A stretch of 64,000 nt of DNA from CAVSUZ01 sp963791885 (GCA_963791885.1 CAWBUL010000005.1:1-64000); one strand, 5' to 3'; positions 9,900-18,427 are shown, numbered from the stretch's first letter. A program made the numbers and translations. Notes: generated from the letters alone by a model not told the origin.

Positions 9900-10826
9900 T
9901 CATTTTCCCCAGCGCAGCACGACCGGGTCGAGCCGGCGGGCAATCTCCAGCAAGCCGGCGCGGGCGGCCGGAGGCAGGGGCGGGAAGGGGGCCCGTGGCG
10001 CATCACAGGCGATCACGCCGCCTTCCTTCATCAGCGCCTTGCAGGCGAGCAGACCACATTGGCGGTTTTCGTAATTGATCAGCGGCAGCCAGCGATCATA
10101 CGCGGCGACCGTCTGGTCGCGCCGTCCCGCGAAGTGATGGTCCATGATCTGACGAAAGCCGTCGGGGTATCCGCCGCTCGTCATCGTGCCGGTGGCGCCT
10201 GCGTCCAGATCCGCCATCAGCGTGATCCCCTCTTCGCCGTCCCACGGTCCCTCGATCGCTTCGCCGCCGAGCCGGATCACCTCCCGCAGCTTCGCCGCCG
10301 CCTGGGCGGATTCGATCTTGAAGTAGGACAGTTGCTCGATCTCGCGCGCCATACGGGCGAGGAACGGAGCGGTCAGCGCCGTCCCGCTGACCGGCGCGTC
10401 CTGCACCATGATGGGAATGCGGATGGCATCCGACACGGCGCGGTAGAAATCGAAAATCCCCTGCTCGGACGCGCGGATGGTTGCGCCGTGATAGGGCGGC
10501 ATGATCATCACCATCGCGGCGCCAGCATCCTGCGCCTGGCGGCTGCGCTCGGCACAGACATGGCTGCTGTAATGCGTCGTGGTGACGATCACCGGCACGC
10601 GGCCGGCAACATGCTCCAGAATCGCGCGTGTCAGCGTTTCACGTTCTTCGTCCGACAGCGCGAACTGCTCGGAATAGTTGGCCAGGATCGCGAGGCCGTT
10701 CGAACCGGCATCGATCATGAAATCGACGGCGCGGCGCTGACCGGGCAAGTCCAACGCCCCGGTCTCGGTGAAGATGGTGGGCACCACCGGAAACACGCCC
10801 CGCCACCGGGCCTTCGAACCGCTCAT
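9900..10826 (-). CDS. DapA-superfamily lyase/dehydratase, likely sugar-acid type
   Basis: This 308-residue protein belongs to the N-acetylneuraminate lyase/dihydrodipicolinate synthase TIM-barrel superfamily, which uses a Schiff-base lysine. The start WRGVFPVVPTIFTETGALD, a GSNGLAILANYSEQFALS block and the lysine in LSYFKIESAQ are visible. The usual tyrosine motif (YNxP) is replaced by VQDAPVSG, as in members acting on 2-keto-3-deoxy sugar acids such as L-2-keto-3-deoxyarabonate dehydratase; that assignment is an inference. A mutarotase-like gene lies just upstream on the same strand, which supports a sugar pathway. Start 10826 is chosen over 10862 because homologues begin near the WRGVFP motif. 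Confidence 0.85.
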   Translation of the reverse strand: MSGSKARWRGVFPVVPTIFTETGALDLPGQRRAVDFMIDAGSNGLAILANYSEQFALSDEERETLTRAILEHVAGRVPVIVTTTHYSSHVCAERSRQAQDAGAAMVMIMPPYHGATIRASEQGIFDFYRAVSDAIRIPIMVQDAPVSGTALTAPFLARMAREIEQLSYFKIESAQAAAKLREVIRLGGEAIEGPWDGEEGITLMADLDAGATGTMTSGGYPDGFRQIMDHHFAGRRDQTVAAYDRWLPLINYENRQCGLLACKALMKEGGVIACDAPRAPFPPLPPAARAGLLEIARRLDPVVLRWGK

Positions 10827-10900
10827 GAACCGCATCCCGCGCTGCTTCAGCCGGAAATTCACGCGCAGTGATCCCGCTGTCTATGCACAGGGGCACGGTT

Positions 10901-11335
10901 TTAGACCGGGACCGGGACGCCCTTCTTCAGGATCACACACCCATACGGGCGGAGTTCGCCGGTCAACACGATTGCGAACGCCTTCTCCGCCCGCGCGTAA
11001 AACCGATGACGCTCGAGACCGCGGAGCGGAACGGGCCGTCCTTCCTGCGCATCGATGACCGCCTGGCACAGCCGTTGAACCTCCGGGATCGTGTCAGACT
11101 GTCCGACCACCTCCATGCGCAGCGCAGGGTCATCCACAAAGCTGTCGAGCGGCATAAGCATCAGGCACGCCTCCACCACGTCGGGGAGATCCGCGCCATC
11201 CAGCCGGACCAGGCGGCGCGCCAGCGACACCGCCGGAAAATGTGCATCGACGATGACGATCTCGTCGCCATGCCCCATCGCCGCGAGCGCGTGCAGCAAC
11301 TCCGGGGTGTGAAGCCGGCTAAGACCCTTCAGCAT
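10901..11335 (-). CDS. RbsD/FucU-family sugar mutarotase
   Basis: This 144-residue protein matches the RbsD/FucU fold, which interconverts sugar anomers in the cytoplasm. The N-terminal block LLHALAAMGHGDEIVIVDAHFPA contains the conserved GHGDE and DAxFP motifs. The C-terminal block RFYARAEKAFAIVLTGELRPYGCVILKKG has the family's YARAEKAFAIV and GE..PYG signatures, closer to FucU (L-fucose mutarotase) than RbsD. The next gene downstream is a DapA-family lyase, so the two may serve a sugar or sugar-acid route. ATG at 11335 is preferred; a TTG lies six bases upstream. Confidence 0.88.
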   Translation of the reverse strand: MLKGLSRLHTPELLHALAAMGHGDEIVIVDAHFPAVSLARRLVRLDGADLPDVVEACLMLMPLDSFVDDPALRMEVVGQSDTIPEVQRLCQAVIDAQEGRPVPLRGLERHRFYARAEKAFAIVLTGELRPYGCVILKKGVPVPV

Positions 11336-11344
11336 GGCCAATGG

Positions 11345-12205
11345 CTACGCGACGTCGCCGGCCGGGGTCAAACCGGCCAGGGCAAGCACCTCGGCAGGAG
11401 AGCTTCCGGCCTCCCGCAGCGCGCGGACAGTCACGGACTGGTCCCGCTTGGCGAAACGCCGGCCCAACTCATCGGTTAGCAGCCGGTGATGGGCGTAGCG
11501 CGGCTCCGACCACCCCATCAGCGCCTGAAGGAGCCGCTGGAGGTCGGTCGAGGGCCGCAAATCCTCCCCGCGTGTGACCAGAGTGATCCCCTGCAGTGCA
11601 TCGTCATGTGTCACGCACAAGTGGTAGCTGGCCGGACTGCCCTTTCGCGCCAGGATCGGGTCGCCGAAGCGTTCCGGCCGGCACACGACCGCGCCCACCC
11701 CATCCTCCTGATACGTCAGAGGACCAAGCATCTCAGCCAGCGCGCGGGCAAGATCGAGCCGCATGGCGTGCGGTTCTCCCGCGCGCAGCCTGGCCGTACG
11801 CTCGGCGGGCGGCCGCCGGCGGCAGATCCCGGGATAAAGCGGGCCGTCCGGGCCATGCGGGGCCGAGGCCGACGCCGAGGCCTCGCGGATAATGTCGGCC
11901 CGCGTGCAAAAGCAGGGATAGAGCAGCCCACGGGCGTCCAGGGCATCGAGCACGCCCCTGTATTCCGCGAAATGCTCGGACTGGACGCGCACCGGCCCGT
12001 CCCAGCTCAGGCCGAGCCAGCCCAGATCCTCCAGGATCGCGTCGGCGAATTCCGGCCCGCAGCGTGTCGGGTCGATATCCTCCAACCGCAGAAGAAACCG
12101 CCCAGACCCAGCGCGGGCGCGGCTGCGGGCGAACCCGGCAGCGAACACATGCCCCAGGTGCAGCAAGCCGGTGGGGCTTGGCGCAAAGCGGGTGATGATC
12201 GACAT
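11345..12205 (-). CDS. gluQ: Glutamyl-Q tRNA(Asp) synthetase
   Basis: This 286-residue truncated glutamyl-tRNA synthetase paralogue attaches glutamate to the queuosine base of tRNA-Asp. It has the HIGH-type motif FAPSPTGLLHLGH at the extreme N-terminus, RLEDIDPTR, a zinc-binding Cys cluster (YPCFCTRADI ... YPGICRRRPP), HDDALQGITLVTRGEDL and a degenerate KMSKS-type motif (RRFAKRDQSV). It lacks the anticodon-binding domain, which defines the GluQ-RS subgroup. ATG at 12205 is chosen because MSIITRFAPSPTG is the family start. Its 5' end lies only 46 bp from a divergent esterase gene. Confidence 0.94.
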   Translation of the reverse strand: MSIITRFAPSPTGLLHLGHVFAAGFARSRARAGSGRFLLRLEDIDPTRCGPEFADAILEDLGWLGLSWDGPVRVQSEHFAEYRGVLDALDARGLLYPCFCTRADIIREASASASAPHGPDGPLYPGICRRRPPAERTARLRAGEPHAMRLDLARALAEMLGPLTYQEDGVGAVVCRPERFGDPILARKGSPASYHLCVTHDDALQGITLVTRGEDLRPSTDLQRLLQALMGWSEPRYAHHRLLTDELGRRFAKRDQSVTVRALREAGSSPAEVLALAGLTPAGDVA

Positions 12206-12251
12206 AGTCCCACAGAACGGTCCGCCGGCCTCCGCCGGCAAGAGGAGGTCA

Positions 12252-12908
12252 ATGACGGAACTGAGCGGCCCGCGTTGGGGTCCCGCCTCCGGCGGCCAGG
12301 CCAACGGCCTTGTGGTGATCTGCCATGGGCTGGGCGCCGACGGGGCGGACCTGATCGGCTTGGCGCCCGCTTGGGGCGAGAGCCTGCCCCATATCGCCTT
12401 CTCCGCGCCCGACGCGCCGTTCACGCACGAATCCGGCTTCGGCCGGCAGTGGTGGAGCGTCGTGGACCGCACACCCTCGGTGATGGAGGCAGGTGTTCGC
12501 AGCGCATTCCCCTATCTGGACCGCTACATCGACGCGGAGCTCGCCCGCCTGAACCTGCCGGCGGACCGCTACGCCCTGGCCGCCTTCAGCCAGGGGGCGA
12601 TGATGGTCCTGTTCGCCGGCTTCCGCCGCGCCGTCCCACCCCTCGCCGTCCTCGCCTATTCCGGCGCCCTGCTCGCGCCCCAGGCCCTTCTCGGCGAGAT
12701 GCGGCACAAACCGCCGGTGCTGATCGTGCACGGCGAGCAGGACGATGTCGTCCTGCCGCAGCGGTCCCAGGAGGCCGAGGGGACGCTGCGGGACGCCGGT
12801 GTCGAGGTGGAATCGCACTATGTTCCCGGCTTGCCGCACGGCATCGACGATACCGGCGTCGCGCTCGGGGCGGCCTTCCTGGGGCGTGCCTTCGCGACAG
12901 AGGTATGA
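12252..12908 (+). CDS. Carboxylesterase/phospholipase, alpha/beta hydrolase
   Basis: This 218-residue alpha/beta hydrolase belongs to the short carboxylesterase/acyl-protein thioesterase-like family. It contains VVICHGLGADGADL (oxyanion region), the nucleophile elbow AAFSQGAMM, the acid LIVHGEQDDVVLP and the histidine YVPGLPHGID, so the Ser-Asp-His triad is complete. No signal peptide is seen, so a cytoplasmic role is likely. A good ribosome binding site (AGAGGAGGTC at 12241-12250) fixes the ATG at 12252. It is divergent from gluQ. The natural substrate is unknown. Confidence 0.9.
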   Translation: MTELSGPRWGPASGGQANGLVVICHGLGADGADLIGLAPAWGESLPHIAFSAPDAPFTHESGFGRQWWSVVDRTPSVMEAGVRSAFPYLDRYIDAELARLNLPADRYALAAFSQGAMMVLFAGFRRAVPPLAVLAYSGALLAPQALLGEMRHKPPVLIVHGEQDDVVLPQRSQEAEGTLRDAGVEVESHYVPGLPHGIDDTGVALGAAFLGRAFATEV

Positions 12909-13039
12909 CATTGATCACCGCCGGCTTGCCCACCTAAGGTGGCTCTGCAATACAGACGGCGTTTCGACCGAACGTGTGATGACGATTCGCAGCGTTTTCA
13001 GCACCCGGGCGTGGCACGCAAGCGCGCAAGAGGCGTGTT

Positions 13040-13600
13040 TTGCCTGACGGCGGCCAGCACTTTCCTGCGCTGGTGCTGAATGCGGATTTTCGTCCTCTGT
13101 CTTATTTCCCATTGTCGGTGTGGTCTTGGCAGGATGCCGTAAAAGCGGTGTTCCTGGATCGTGTATCCGTGCTGTCGGAATACGAGCATGAAGTACGCTC
13201 CCCATCCGTCACCATGCGCCTTCCGAGTGTGATCGCGCTCAAGGATTATATCCCCTCGGCACGGCGGCCGGCCTTCACGCGATTCAACGTGTTCCTGCGG
13301 GACGGGTTCTGCTGCCAATACTGCGGCTCGCGCTGGCCCACGCCTGACCTGACCTTCGATCACGTGGTGCCGCGCAGTCGCGGCGGGCGTACGACTTGGG
13401 AGAATGTCGTGACCGCGTGTGGCGTGTGCAATCTGCGCAAGGGCTCGCGCCTGCCGCGGGAGTGCACAATGTTTCCCCGCATCCATCCGCGGCAGCCCTC
13501 GACCTGGGAGCTGCAGGATAAGGGCCGCGCCTTTCCGCCGAACTACTTGCACCAGAGCTGGCGCGACTATCTTTACTGGGACAGCGAGTTGGAGAGCTAA
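13040..13600 (+). CDS. HNH endonuclease family protein
   Basis: This 186-residue protein carries a C-terminal HNH nuclease fold. CQYCG and CGVCNLRKG supply the two zinc-binding Cys pairs, and LTFDHVVPRSRGG with WENVVTAC holds the H-N-H residues. The N-terminal half (FPALVLNADFRPLSYFPLS ...) is the conserved extension of a widespread chromosomal HNH family in Alphaproteobacteria. The start is a TTG at 13040, since no ATG precedes the conserved block. Its role is unclear; the family is not obviously mobile. The stop codon is followed after one base by the lipoprotein gene at 13602. Confidence 0.85.
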   Translation: MPDGGQHFPALVLNADFRPLSYFPLSVWSWQDAVKAVFLDRVSVLSEYEHEVRSPSVTMRLPSVIALKDYIPSARRPAFTRFNVFLRDGFCCQYCGSRWPTPDLTFDHVVPRSRGGRTTWENVVTACGVCNLRKGSRLPRECTMFPRIHPRQPSTWELQDKGRAFPPNYLHQSWRDYLYWDSELES

Positions 13601-13601
13601 G

Positions 13602-13787
13602 GTGTTTCGTTTGTTGCTGGTCGGAGCCTGCCTGCTTATCGCCGGATGCGCCGCCGCCGGCACATACTATGCGCCGCCAGTACCTCCGGGCTACGGAATT
13701 AACGATTACTATGGGTCACAGACCATAGCCGGCATGCCGTACAGCCCCGTGCCAACCGGATCAGCGGGCGGTAATTCCGTTCATTAG
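13602..13787 (+). CDS. Small lipoprotein
   Basis: This 61-residue protein begins with a GTG codon one base after the HNH gene's stop. Residues 1-16 (VFRLLLVGACLLIAGC) form a textbook lipoprotein signal with the lipobox LIAGC and lipidation at Cys16. The mature part is short, Tyr/Pro/Gly-rich (YYAPPVPPGYGINDYYG) and lacks a recognisable domain. It is probably co-transcribed with the HNH gene, although no functional link is evident. Confidence 0.7.
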   Translation: MFRLLLVGACLLIAGCAAAGTYYAPPVPPGYGINDYYGSQTIAGMPYSPVPTGSAGGNSVH

Positions 13788-13826
13788 CAGGTTTGTTTAC
13801 GTGATGTCTGTGCGGCCAACAGCACA

Positions 13827-13866
13827 GCAAGTATTTAACACGGAGATCTCCGTGTTAAATACTTGC
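13827..13866. terminator. Perfect 40-bp palindrome between convergent genes
   Basis: Positions 13827-13846 are the exact reverse complement of 13847-13866, with AGATCT at the centre and no loop. The half-site reads GCAAGTATTTAACACGGAGA. It sits between the lipoprotein gene and the 3' end of livM, which converge here. A bidirectional terminator is the simplest reading; there is no T-run, so this is inferred from position and symmetry. Confidence 0.55.
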
Positions 13867-13904
13867 CTCGCTACCCGCCGCTCCCTGCGCGGCACATCTC
13901 CCCC

Positions 13905-14910
13905 TCAAGCAGCCGGGCGGACTCGAACCGGCGCACCCGGCCGGCGACCCACGCGCCGGACGAGCGTCCAGACAAGCCCGGCCACACCCCGGGGCATCAC
14001 GAACATGAATGCGATCAGGATCGCCCCGTAGGTCATCCCAGGTGCCGCCTTGGAGATGTCGTTCGCGATATTCGGCACGAACTCGATAAACGCGCCGCCG
14101 AAGATAGCGCCGATGATCGAGTTCGACCCCACCGACCACCAGCCCGACAAACAGAGTGATCGACAGTGGGAAGCTGAAACTATCAGGCGCAACGAACTGC
14201 ACGGCGATGGTCGACAGCCCCCCGGCGATACCGGTGAACATCGCACTGACGGCGAAGGTCCGGGTTTTGACCGCTGCCAGGTTGATACCCATCGCCTCGG
14301 CCGCGGTCGCATGGTCTCGCACCGCCCGCATCGCGCGGCCCAATCGCCCGCGTGCCAGATTCCACCCAAGCAGGAACACCAGCGCGCCGACACCCAGCGT
14401 GAACAAATAGATCCACTGGTCAGACGAGATCGGCAACCCGAACGGCGCATCGGGCTTGTCGGTCGTCAGCCCCTGCACGCCTCCCGTGAGATCCTCGAGC
14501 GCATTCACCTTCAGGATTTGTGGCACCGCGACGGCCAGAGCGAACGTGGTCAGCGCCAGATAAAGCCCACCCAGCCTCAACGCGGGAAAACCGATGATGA
14601 ACCCCAGCACGGCGGACGTTATCGCGGCGATCGGCAAGGTCGCCCAGTATGGCCAATTGTAATTGGCCATCAGAATCGCGGCGGTATAGCTGCCGATCGC
14701 GAAGAATGCGCCATGCCCTAGCGAGATCTGCCCGTTGATGCCGGTCAGGATCGTCAGCCCCAGAACGGCGCAGGCATAGGAAACCACCATCGTCAGTTGG
14801 AAGAGATGATACGGGCTGGCGATGAAGGTCAGCGCCACCAGGATGATCAGCACCACACCGATGCGGCCGACCTGCGCCGGGCTGACCGATCCGCCTTCCC
14901 GCATACTCAT
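13905..14910 (-). pseudogene. livM: Branched-chain amino acid ABC transporter permease LivM, frameshifted
   Basis: This is the second inner membrane permease of a LivFGHM importer. The frame from ATG 14910 encodes about eight membrane helices with the family motif GINGQISLGHGAFFAIGSY and the EAA-like loop (RAMRAVRDHATAAEAMGIN). At LFVGLVVGGV (about 14121-14133) the frame breaks: the expected GSIIGAIFGGAFIEFVPNIA continues in another frame to a stop at 13905. One extra base near a CCCC run explains it. Without correction the product ends in an unrelated Arg/Gly-rich tail. Its ATG overlaps the livH stop (ATGA). Sequencing error and true mutation cannot be separated here. Confidence 0.88.
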
Positions 14911-15779
14911 ACCCGGCTCTGCACGGTGCGCCCCAGCAGCCCGGTGGGCTTCACCAGAAGCACGGCGACGATGATGATCAGCGCGACCGTCAGCTTGAGC
15001 TCCGTGCCCACCACATAAGCACCGAACAGGTTCTCCAGCACGCCGACGGTGAAGCCGCCGATCACCGCGCCCAAGGGATTGTCGATCCCGCCCAGCAACG
15101 CGCCGGCAAAGGCGTACAGCAGGATGCCGGTCATCATGTAGGGATCGAGAAACACGATCGGAGCCACCATCACGCCGGCAATGCCGCCGATCGCCGCCGC
15201 CAGCCCCCATCCCAGCGCCAGCATCCGGTTCACGCGCACGCCGCACAGCCGCGATGACGTCGGATTGAACGCCGCGGCGCGCATCGCGAGACCGAGACTG
15301 GTATGGCGGAAGAACAAATAGACGATTGCCAGCACCACCAGCGTCACCGCGGTCTCACCCAGTTCGTGCGGTGAGATGAAGCCGCCCAGTACCGCTTGCG
15401 ACCCACCGAACGGCGATGGAAACGGCTTGATAATATAATCCCAGATCCAGCCGTCCATCGCATTGATCAGCAACAGCAGCCCGATGAACACGCCGACAGC
15501 GGACAGCGCCGGCGCATCCGACATGGGACGAACGAGGATCCGCTCCACCACCACCCCCATGATGAATGAGATCACGATGGTCGCGAAGAACGCGACCCAG
15601 TAGGGAAGGCCGGCGTTGATCAGCGTCAGGCAGATATAGGTCGACAGCGTCGCCATCTCGCCCTGGGCGAAATTCACGTGATGCGTGGACTGATAGATCA
15701 TGACCAACGCCAGGGCGAGCGAGGCATAAATGCTGCCGTTCGCAAGGCCTGAAATAATCTGGTGCGCGAGACCGGTCAT
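14907..15779 (-). CDS. livH: Branched-chain amino acid ABC transporter permease LivH
   Basis: This 290-residue inner membrane protein is a LivH-type permease for branched-chain amino acids or similar small ligands. It starts with the typical ISGLANGSIYASLALALVM and has the MIYQSTHHVNFAQGEMA block, about eight hydrophobic helices and the ATPase-contact loop SLGLAMRAAAFNPTSSRLCG. ATG at 15779 is preferred to the TTG at 15782. It lies three bases after the livF stop and overlaps livM by ATGA. It pairs with LivM to form the channel; the ATPases LivF and LivG are upstream. Confidence 0.94.
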   Translation of the reverse strand: MTGLAHQIISGLANGSIYASLALALVMIYQSTHHVNFAQGEMATLSTYICLTLINAGLPYWVAFFATIVISFIMGVVVERILVRPMSDAPALSAVGVFIGLLLLINAMDGWIWDYIIKPFPSPFGGSQAVLGGFISPHELGETAVTLVVLAIVYLFFRHTSLGLAMRAAAFNPTSSRLCGVRVNRMLALGWGLAAAIGGIAGVMVAPIVFLDPYMMTGILLYAFAGALLGGIDNPLGAVIGGFTVGVLENLFGAYVVGTELKLTVALIIIVAVLLVKPTGLLGRTVQSRV

Positions 15780-15782
15780 CAA

Positions 15783-16526
15783 TCAATAACCCAAATAAGA
15801 GCGACGCACCTGCTCATTGGTGCGGATCTCACTGGCAGGGCCGCCCATCACAATGCGTCCGGTCTCCAGCAGATAGGCATGGTCGGCGATGTCGAGCGCC
15901 AGGCTGGCATTCTGCTCGACCACCAGGATGCTGACATTCTCCTCGTGGTTGATGCGGCGGAGGATGGCGAAAATGTCCCGCACGATCAGCGGCGCCAGTC
16001 CGAAGGACGGCTCGTCCAGCAGCAGCAACTGGGGATGCACCAGAAGGGCGCGGGCAATCGCGAGCATCTGCTGCTCCCCGCCCGACAGCGTGCCCGCCTG
16101 CTGGTGCAGCCGCTCCTGCAACCGGGGGAAGTAGCCGAAGATGCGCGTCCGGTCGCGCGCCACCCCTTCACGGGCCTTGCGGGTGTAAGCACCGAGCCGG
16201 AGGTTCTCGTCCACCGTCAGTTCGTGGAACGTACCGCGTCCATCCGGCACATGACCGACTCCCAGGCGCACGATCTCCTCCGCCGCCAGCCGGTCAATGC
16301 GCTGCTCGCCCAGCCGTACCTCGCCCCGGACGCGGATCAGTCCGCAGATCGCCCGCAGGGTCGTCGTCTTGCCCGCACCGTTCGCGCCGAGCAGAGCCGT
16401 AACGCCGCCCTGCCGCACTTCGAAGTCGATGCCATGCAGCACGCGCGTTTCGCCATAACCGGCGTGCAGGCCCCTGACCTCAAGCATGGGCGCTTCAAGC
16501 ATGGGCGCCTCAAGCAACGCCGGCAT
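15783..16526 (-). CDS. livF: Branched-chain amino acid ABC transporter ATPase LivF
   Basis: This ABC ATPase of 247 residues has Walker A GANGAGKTTT, the signature LSGGEQQMLAIARAL, Walker B LLLLDEPSFGL and the His switch region (VVEQNASLAL) where a Gln/Asn occupies the usual position, as is common in LivF. Its N-terminus contains a short internal duplication (LEAPMLEAPMLEV), a 12-15 bp slippage-like repeat; translation could start at the last Met of that run. It overlaps the end of livG by 17 bp. It would drive LivHM-mediated uptake in the cytoplasm. Confidence 0.94.
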   Translation of the reverse strand: MPALLEAPMLEAPMLEVRGLHAGYGETRVLHGIDFEVRQGGVTALLGANGAGKTTTLRAICGLIRVRGEVRLGEQRIDRLAAEEIVRLGVGHVPDGRGTFHELTVDENLRLGAYTRKAREGVARDRTRIFGYFPRLQERLHQQAGTLSGGEQQMLAIARALLVHPQLLLLDEPSFGLAPLIVRDIFAILRRINHEENVSILVVEQNASLALDIADHAYLLETGRIVMGGPASEIRTNEQVRRSYLGY

Positions 16527-17316
16527 GCTGCGCCTCGGTCTCGGTTTCCCCCAGATAGGCGCGGATCACCTCCGGCTCGGCGCGGACTTGATCGGGTGTG
16601 CCCTCCGCAATTTTCCGCCCGAATTCCAGCGCGACGACCTTTTCCGACACGCGCATCACCAAGCTCATGTGATGCTCGACCAGGAGCAGGCTCATCTCGA
16701 ATGTGCGGTGCAGCCGCTGCAGCAAGACCCCGAGCTCATCGACCTCGGCATGGTTCAGCCCTCCGGCGGGCTCATCGAGCAGCAGCAGCTTGGGCCGGGT
16801 GATCAGCGCACGCGCCATTTCCACGCGCTTTTGCGTGGGGAAGGGCAGACTGCCGGCGTCAACATCGGCGACGTCTTCCAGGTCAAGCATGTGCAGCAGC
16901 TCAGCCAGCGCGCCGCGAGCCTGACGCTCCTCCTGCCGCACCACCGGCATACGCAGAGCGTTCTCCACGAACCCGCCGCGCCCCAGATGATGCGCCCCAA
17001 CCAGGATATTGTCGGCCACACTCATGCCGCGGAACAGCGCCACGTTCTGAAACGTCCGCCCGATTCCCAGATGCGCCATGCGATGGCGTGGCACGCCCTT
17101 GAGCGTCTGCCCGTCGAACAGGATATGCCCCGCCGTGTAGCGATAGATACCGCTGATGCAGTTGAACAGCGTCGTCTTTCCGGAGCCGTTGGGGCCGATC
17201 AGGCCGCAGATCTGATTGCGACCGACATCGAAAGAAACCCCGGCAAGGGCAATCACACCGCCGAAGCGAATCTCCACGCCGCGGATGGACAGCAGCGGGT
17301 CTGGCGAAGCGCTCAT
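16510..17316 (-). CDS. livG: Branched-chain amino acid ABC transporter ATPase LivG
   Basis: This ABC ATPase of 268 residues shows Walker A GPNGSGKTTLFNCISG, the Q-loop, GIGRTFQNVALFRGMSVADN typical of LivG, Walker B LLLLDEPAGGLNHAE and a His switch VEHHMSL. The C-loop reads LPFPTQKRVEMARAL, a LivG-type variant of the usual LSGGQ. ATG at 17316 is chosen because the LLSIRGVEIRFGG domain start follows eight residues later; upstream codons look non-coding. First gene of a livGFHM operon. No solute-binding protein gene is attached; a candidate lies at 58797-60032. Confidence 0.94.
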   Translation of the reverse strand: MSASPDPLLSIRGVEIRFGGVIALAGVSFDVGRNQICGLIGPNGSGKTTLFNCISGIYRYTAGHILFDGQTLKGVPRHRMAHLGIGRTFQNVALFRGMSVADNILVGAHHLGRGGFVENALRMPVVRQEERQARGALAELLHMLDLEDVADVDAGSLPFPTQKRVEMARALITRPKLLLLDEPAGGLNHAEVDELGVLLQRLHRTFEMSLLLVEHHMSLVMRVSEKVVALEFGRKIAEGTPDQVRAEPEVIRAYLGETETEAQHAGVA

Positions 17317-17694
17317 ACCATTCCGGGTATGGCCGCCGCATAGCGCGGCGGAGGCTGCCTGCTTCCCATGAGTCTCCCTGCCCTGCCGGCGCTCCGCGCC
17401 GCCTTGTTGTGCCACCACGGTGCGAAAGCGGCCCGCCGGTGTCAACTGCTATGAGGCGCCGGTGCTCTCTCCGGTTGAATGACGGATTTCGACCCAAAGC
17501 GGTCCCCCAAACGGTGAGCGATTGATTCCGGCGCTGGCCGAGGACGAACTGGCAGTTTTCGGGCAGAGAGCGCAAAAAAGCCCATATCCGGTCGCAGGGC
17601 GACAGACGGGTCAATCGCCGTGGCTCGCTACGCGGGTCCCTGGAGGCCCGCCGAAGCAGGCGACGCGCGCCCGAGAAACAAGGAAGCATGCACG
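17317..17694. other. Intergenic region between divergent livG and a small gene
   Basis: About 380 bp without a supportable gene. It must hold the promoter of livGFHM (minus strand) and probably that of the small genes at 17695 and 17965. I see no clear operator palindrome; an AAGGAAGC ribosome binding site lies just before the ATG at 17695. Confidence 0.5.
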
Positions 17695-17934
17695 ATGGTA
17701 AAGCGCCGCAAAGAGGAAGAGATCGTCGGAGTGCTCGAGTTCGCAGGCAGGACCAGCGAGGATCCTGAAGTCATGAAATGGCTGGCCGACCACAAGGCGC
17801 GGAATGGTGGCAAGATCCGGGTGGGCCGGGGTAGCACCGGCGTCCGCGTGGCATTCAGCAAGGCAGCCGACATGGAATTGTGGCAAGCGTGGTCAGAGCA
17901 GGGGGGCAAGGGGAAGCGGTCACCGCGTTCCTGA
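17695..17934 (+). CDS. Small hypothetical protein, charged
   Basis: This 79-residue soluble protein is Lys/Arg/Glu-rich at both ends (MVKRRKEEEIVGVLEF) with no signal or membrane segment. I do not recognise the family. The middle (GKIRVGRGSTGVRVAFSKAADMELW) suggests a small mixed alpha/beta fold. The ATG at 17695 is favoured over longer frames by an AAGGAAGC ribosome binding site 8 bases upstream. A second small gene follows after 30 bp on the same strand, so they may form a transcription unit. Confidence 0.5.
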   Translation: MVKRRKEEEIVGVLEFAGRTSEDPEVMKWLADHKARNGGKIRVGRGSTGVRVAFSKAADMELWQAWSEQGGKGKRSPRS

Positions 17935-17964
17935 GCCTCATTCAAACCGAAGAGGATACCGGCA

Positions 17965-18282
17965 TTGACAAAGGAAGAATTGACCGGTTGGGCGCTGGCG
18001 AATGGCTGGCGGGTCATCGCGGGCCATCCCAGCCTGACAAAGCCGGGCGCGCCGAACGATCCTATCGTGCGGCTTGTGATGAAGGCGACGGTGGTCAACC
18101 TTGAGGTGCGCAAACCCGCCGGCAAATGGGAGAAAGTGGCTGGTGAGAGCTACGCTCACGTCGTGCAAGGCGCGGAAGACGAGCCGCCACATGGCCTTGG
18201 CTTCGAAAAAGTCCCAAGCATCACATTCCTGATGCAACAAAATCGTGACGCGATGGTGTTCGGACGGATGGGTGGCAGCTAG
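17965..18282 (+). CDS. Small hypothetical protein
   Basis: This 105-residue soluble protein of unknown function starts at a TTG (MTKEELTGWALANGWRV) with an AGAGGAT ribosome binding site 7 bases upstream. The N-terminus looks like a short helix followed by strands, ending in GLGFEKVPSITFLMQQNRDAM. Its TAG stop codon is provided by the first bases of a REP-like palindromic element (18280-18394), so the natural end may have been altered by insertion of that repeat. Same strand as the gene at 17695. Confidence 0.5.
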   Translation: MTKEELTGWALANGWRVIAGHPSLTKPGAPNDPIVRLVMKATVVNLEVRKPAGKWEKVAGESYAHVVQGAEDEPPHGLGFEKVPSITFLMQQNRDAMVFGRMGGS

Positions 18283-18394
18283 AGCAGATCGCGCTTGACT
18301 GGAGCCGCTTGCGGTTCCAGGAGCGCGTGAACCTCGCTCTGAAACAAAGATTAGAGCGCTTCGGCTGACGACAGTCAGCCTGAAACCGCTCTAG
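18280..18394. repeat. REP-like palindromic element, copy A
   Basis: Two hairpin modules are seen: TAGAGCAGATCGCGC ... GCGCGTGAACCTCGCTCT, then AGAGCGCTTCGGCTGAC ... GTCAGCCTGAAACCGCTCT. The same two modules occur at 27270-27376, and the first alone at 55988-56039. Such TAGAGC ... GCTCTA elements are known as dispersed intergenic repeats in Alphaproteobacteria. It lies between convergent genes and could end transcription. Confidence 0.75.
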
Positions 18395-18427
18395 AATCAA
18401 GCGTCTCCCGCGCCTCTGCCGCCTGCG

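Noticed and set aside
13855..14120. Long tail of the uncorrected livM frame
   Set aside because: Arg/Gly-rich and unlike LivM; the homologous end is in the frame stopping at 13905.
16486..17343. 285-codon plus-strand frame
   Set aside because: Antisense to livG, His/Gln-rich shadow.
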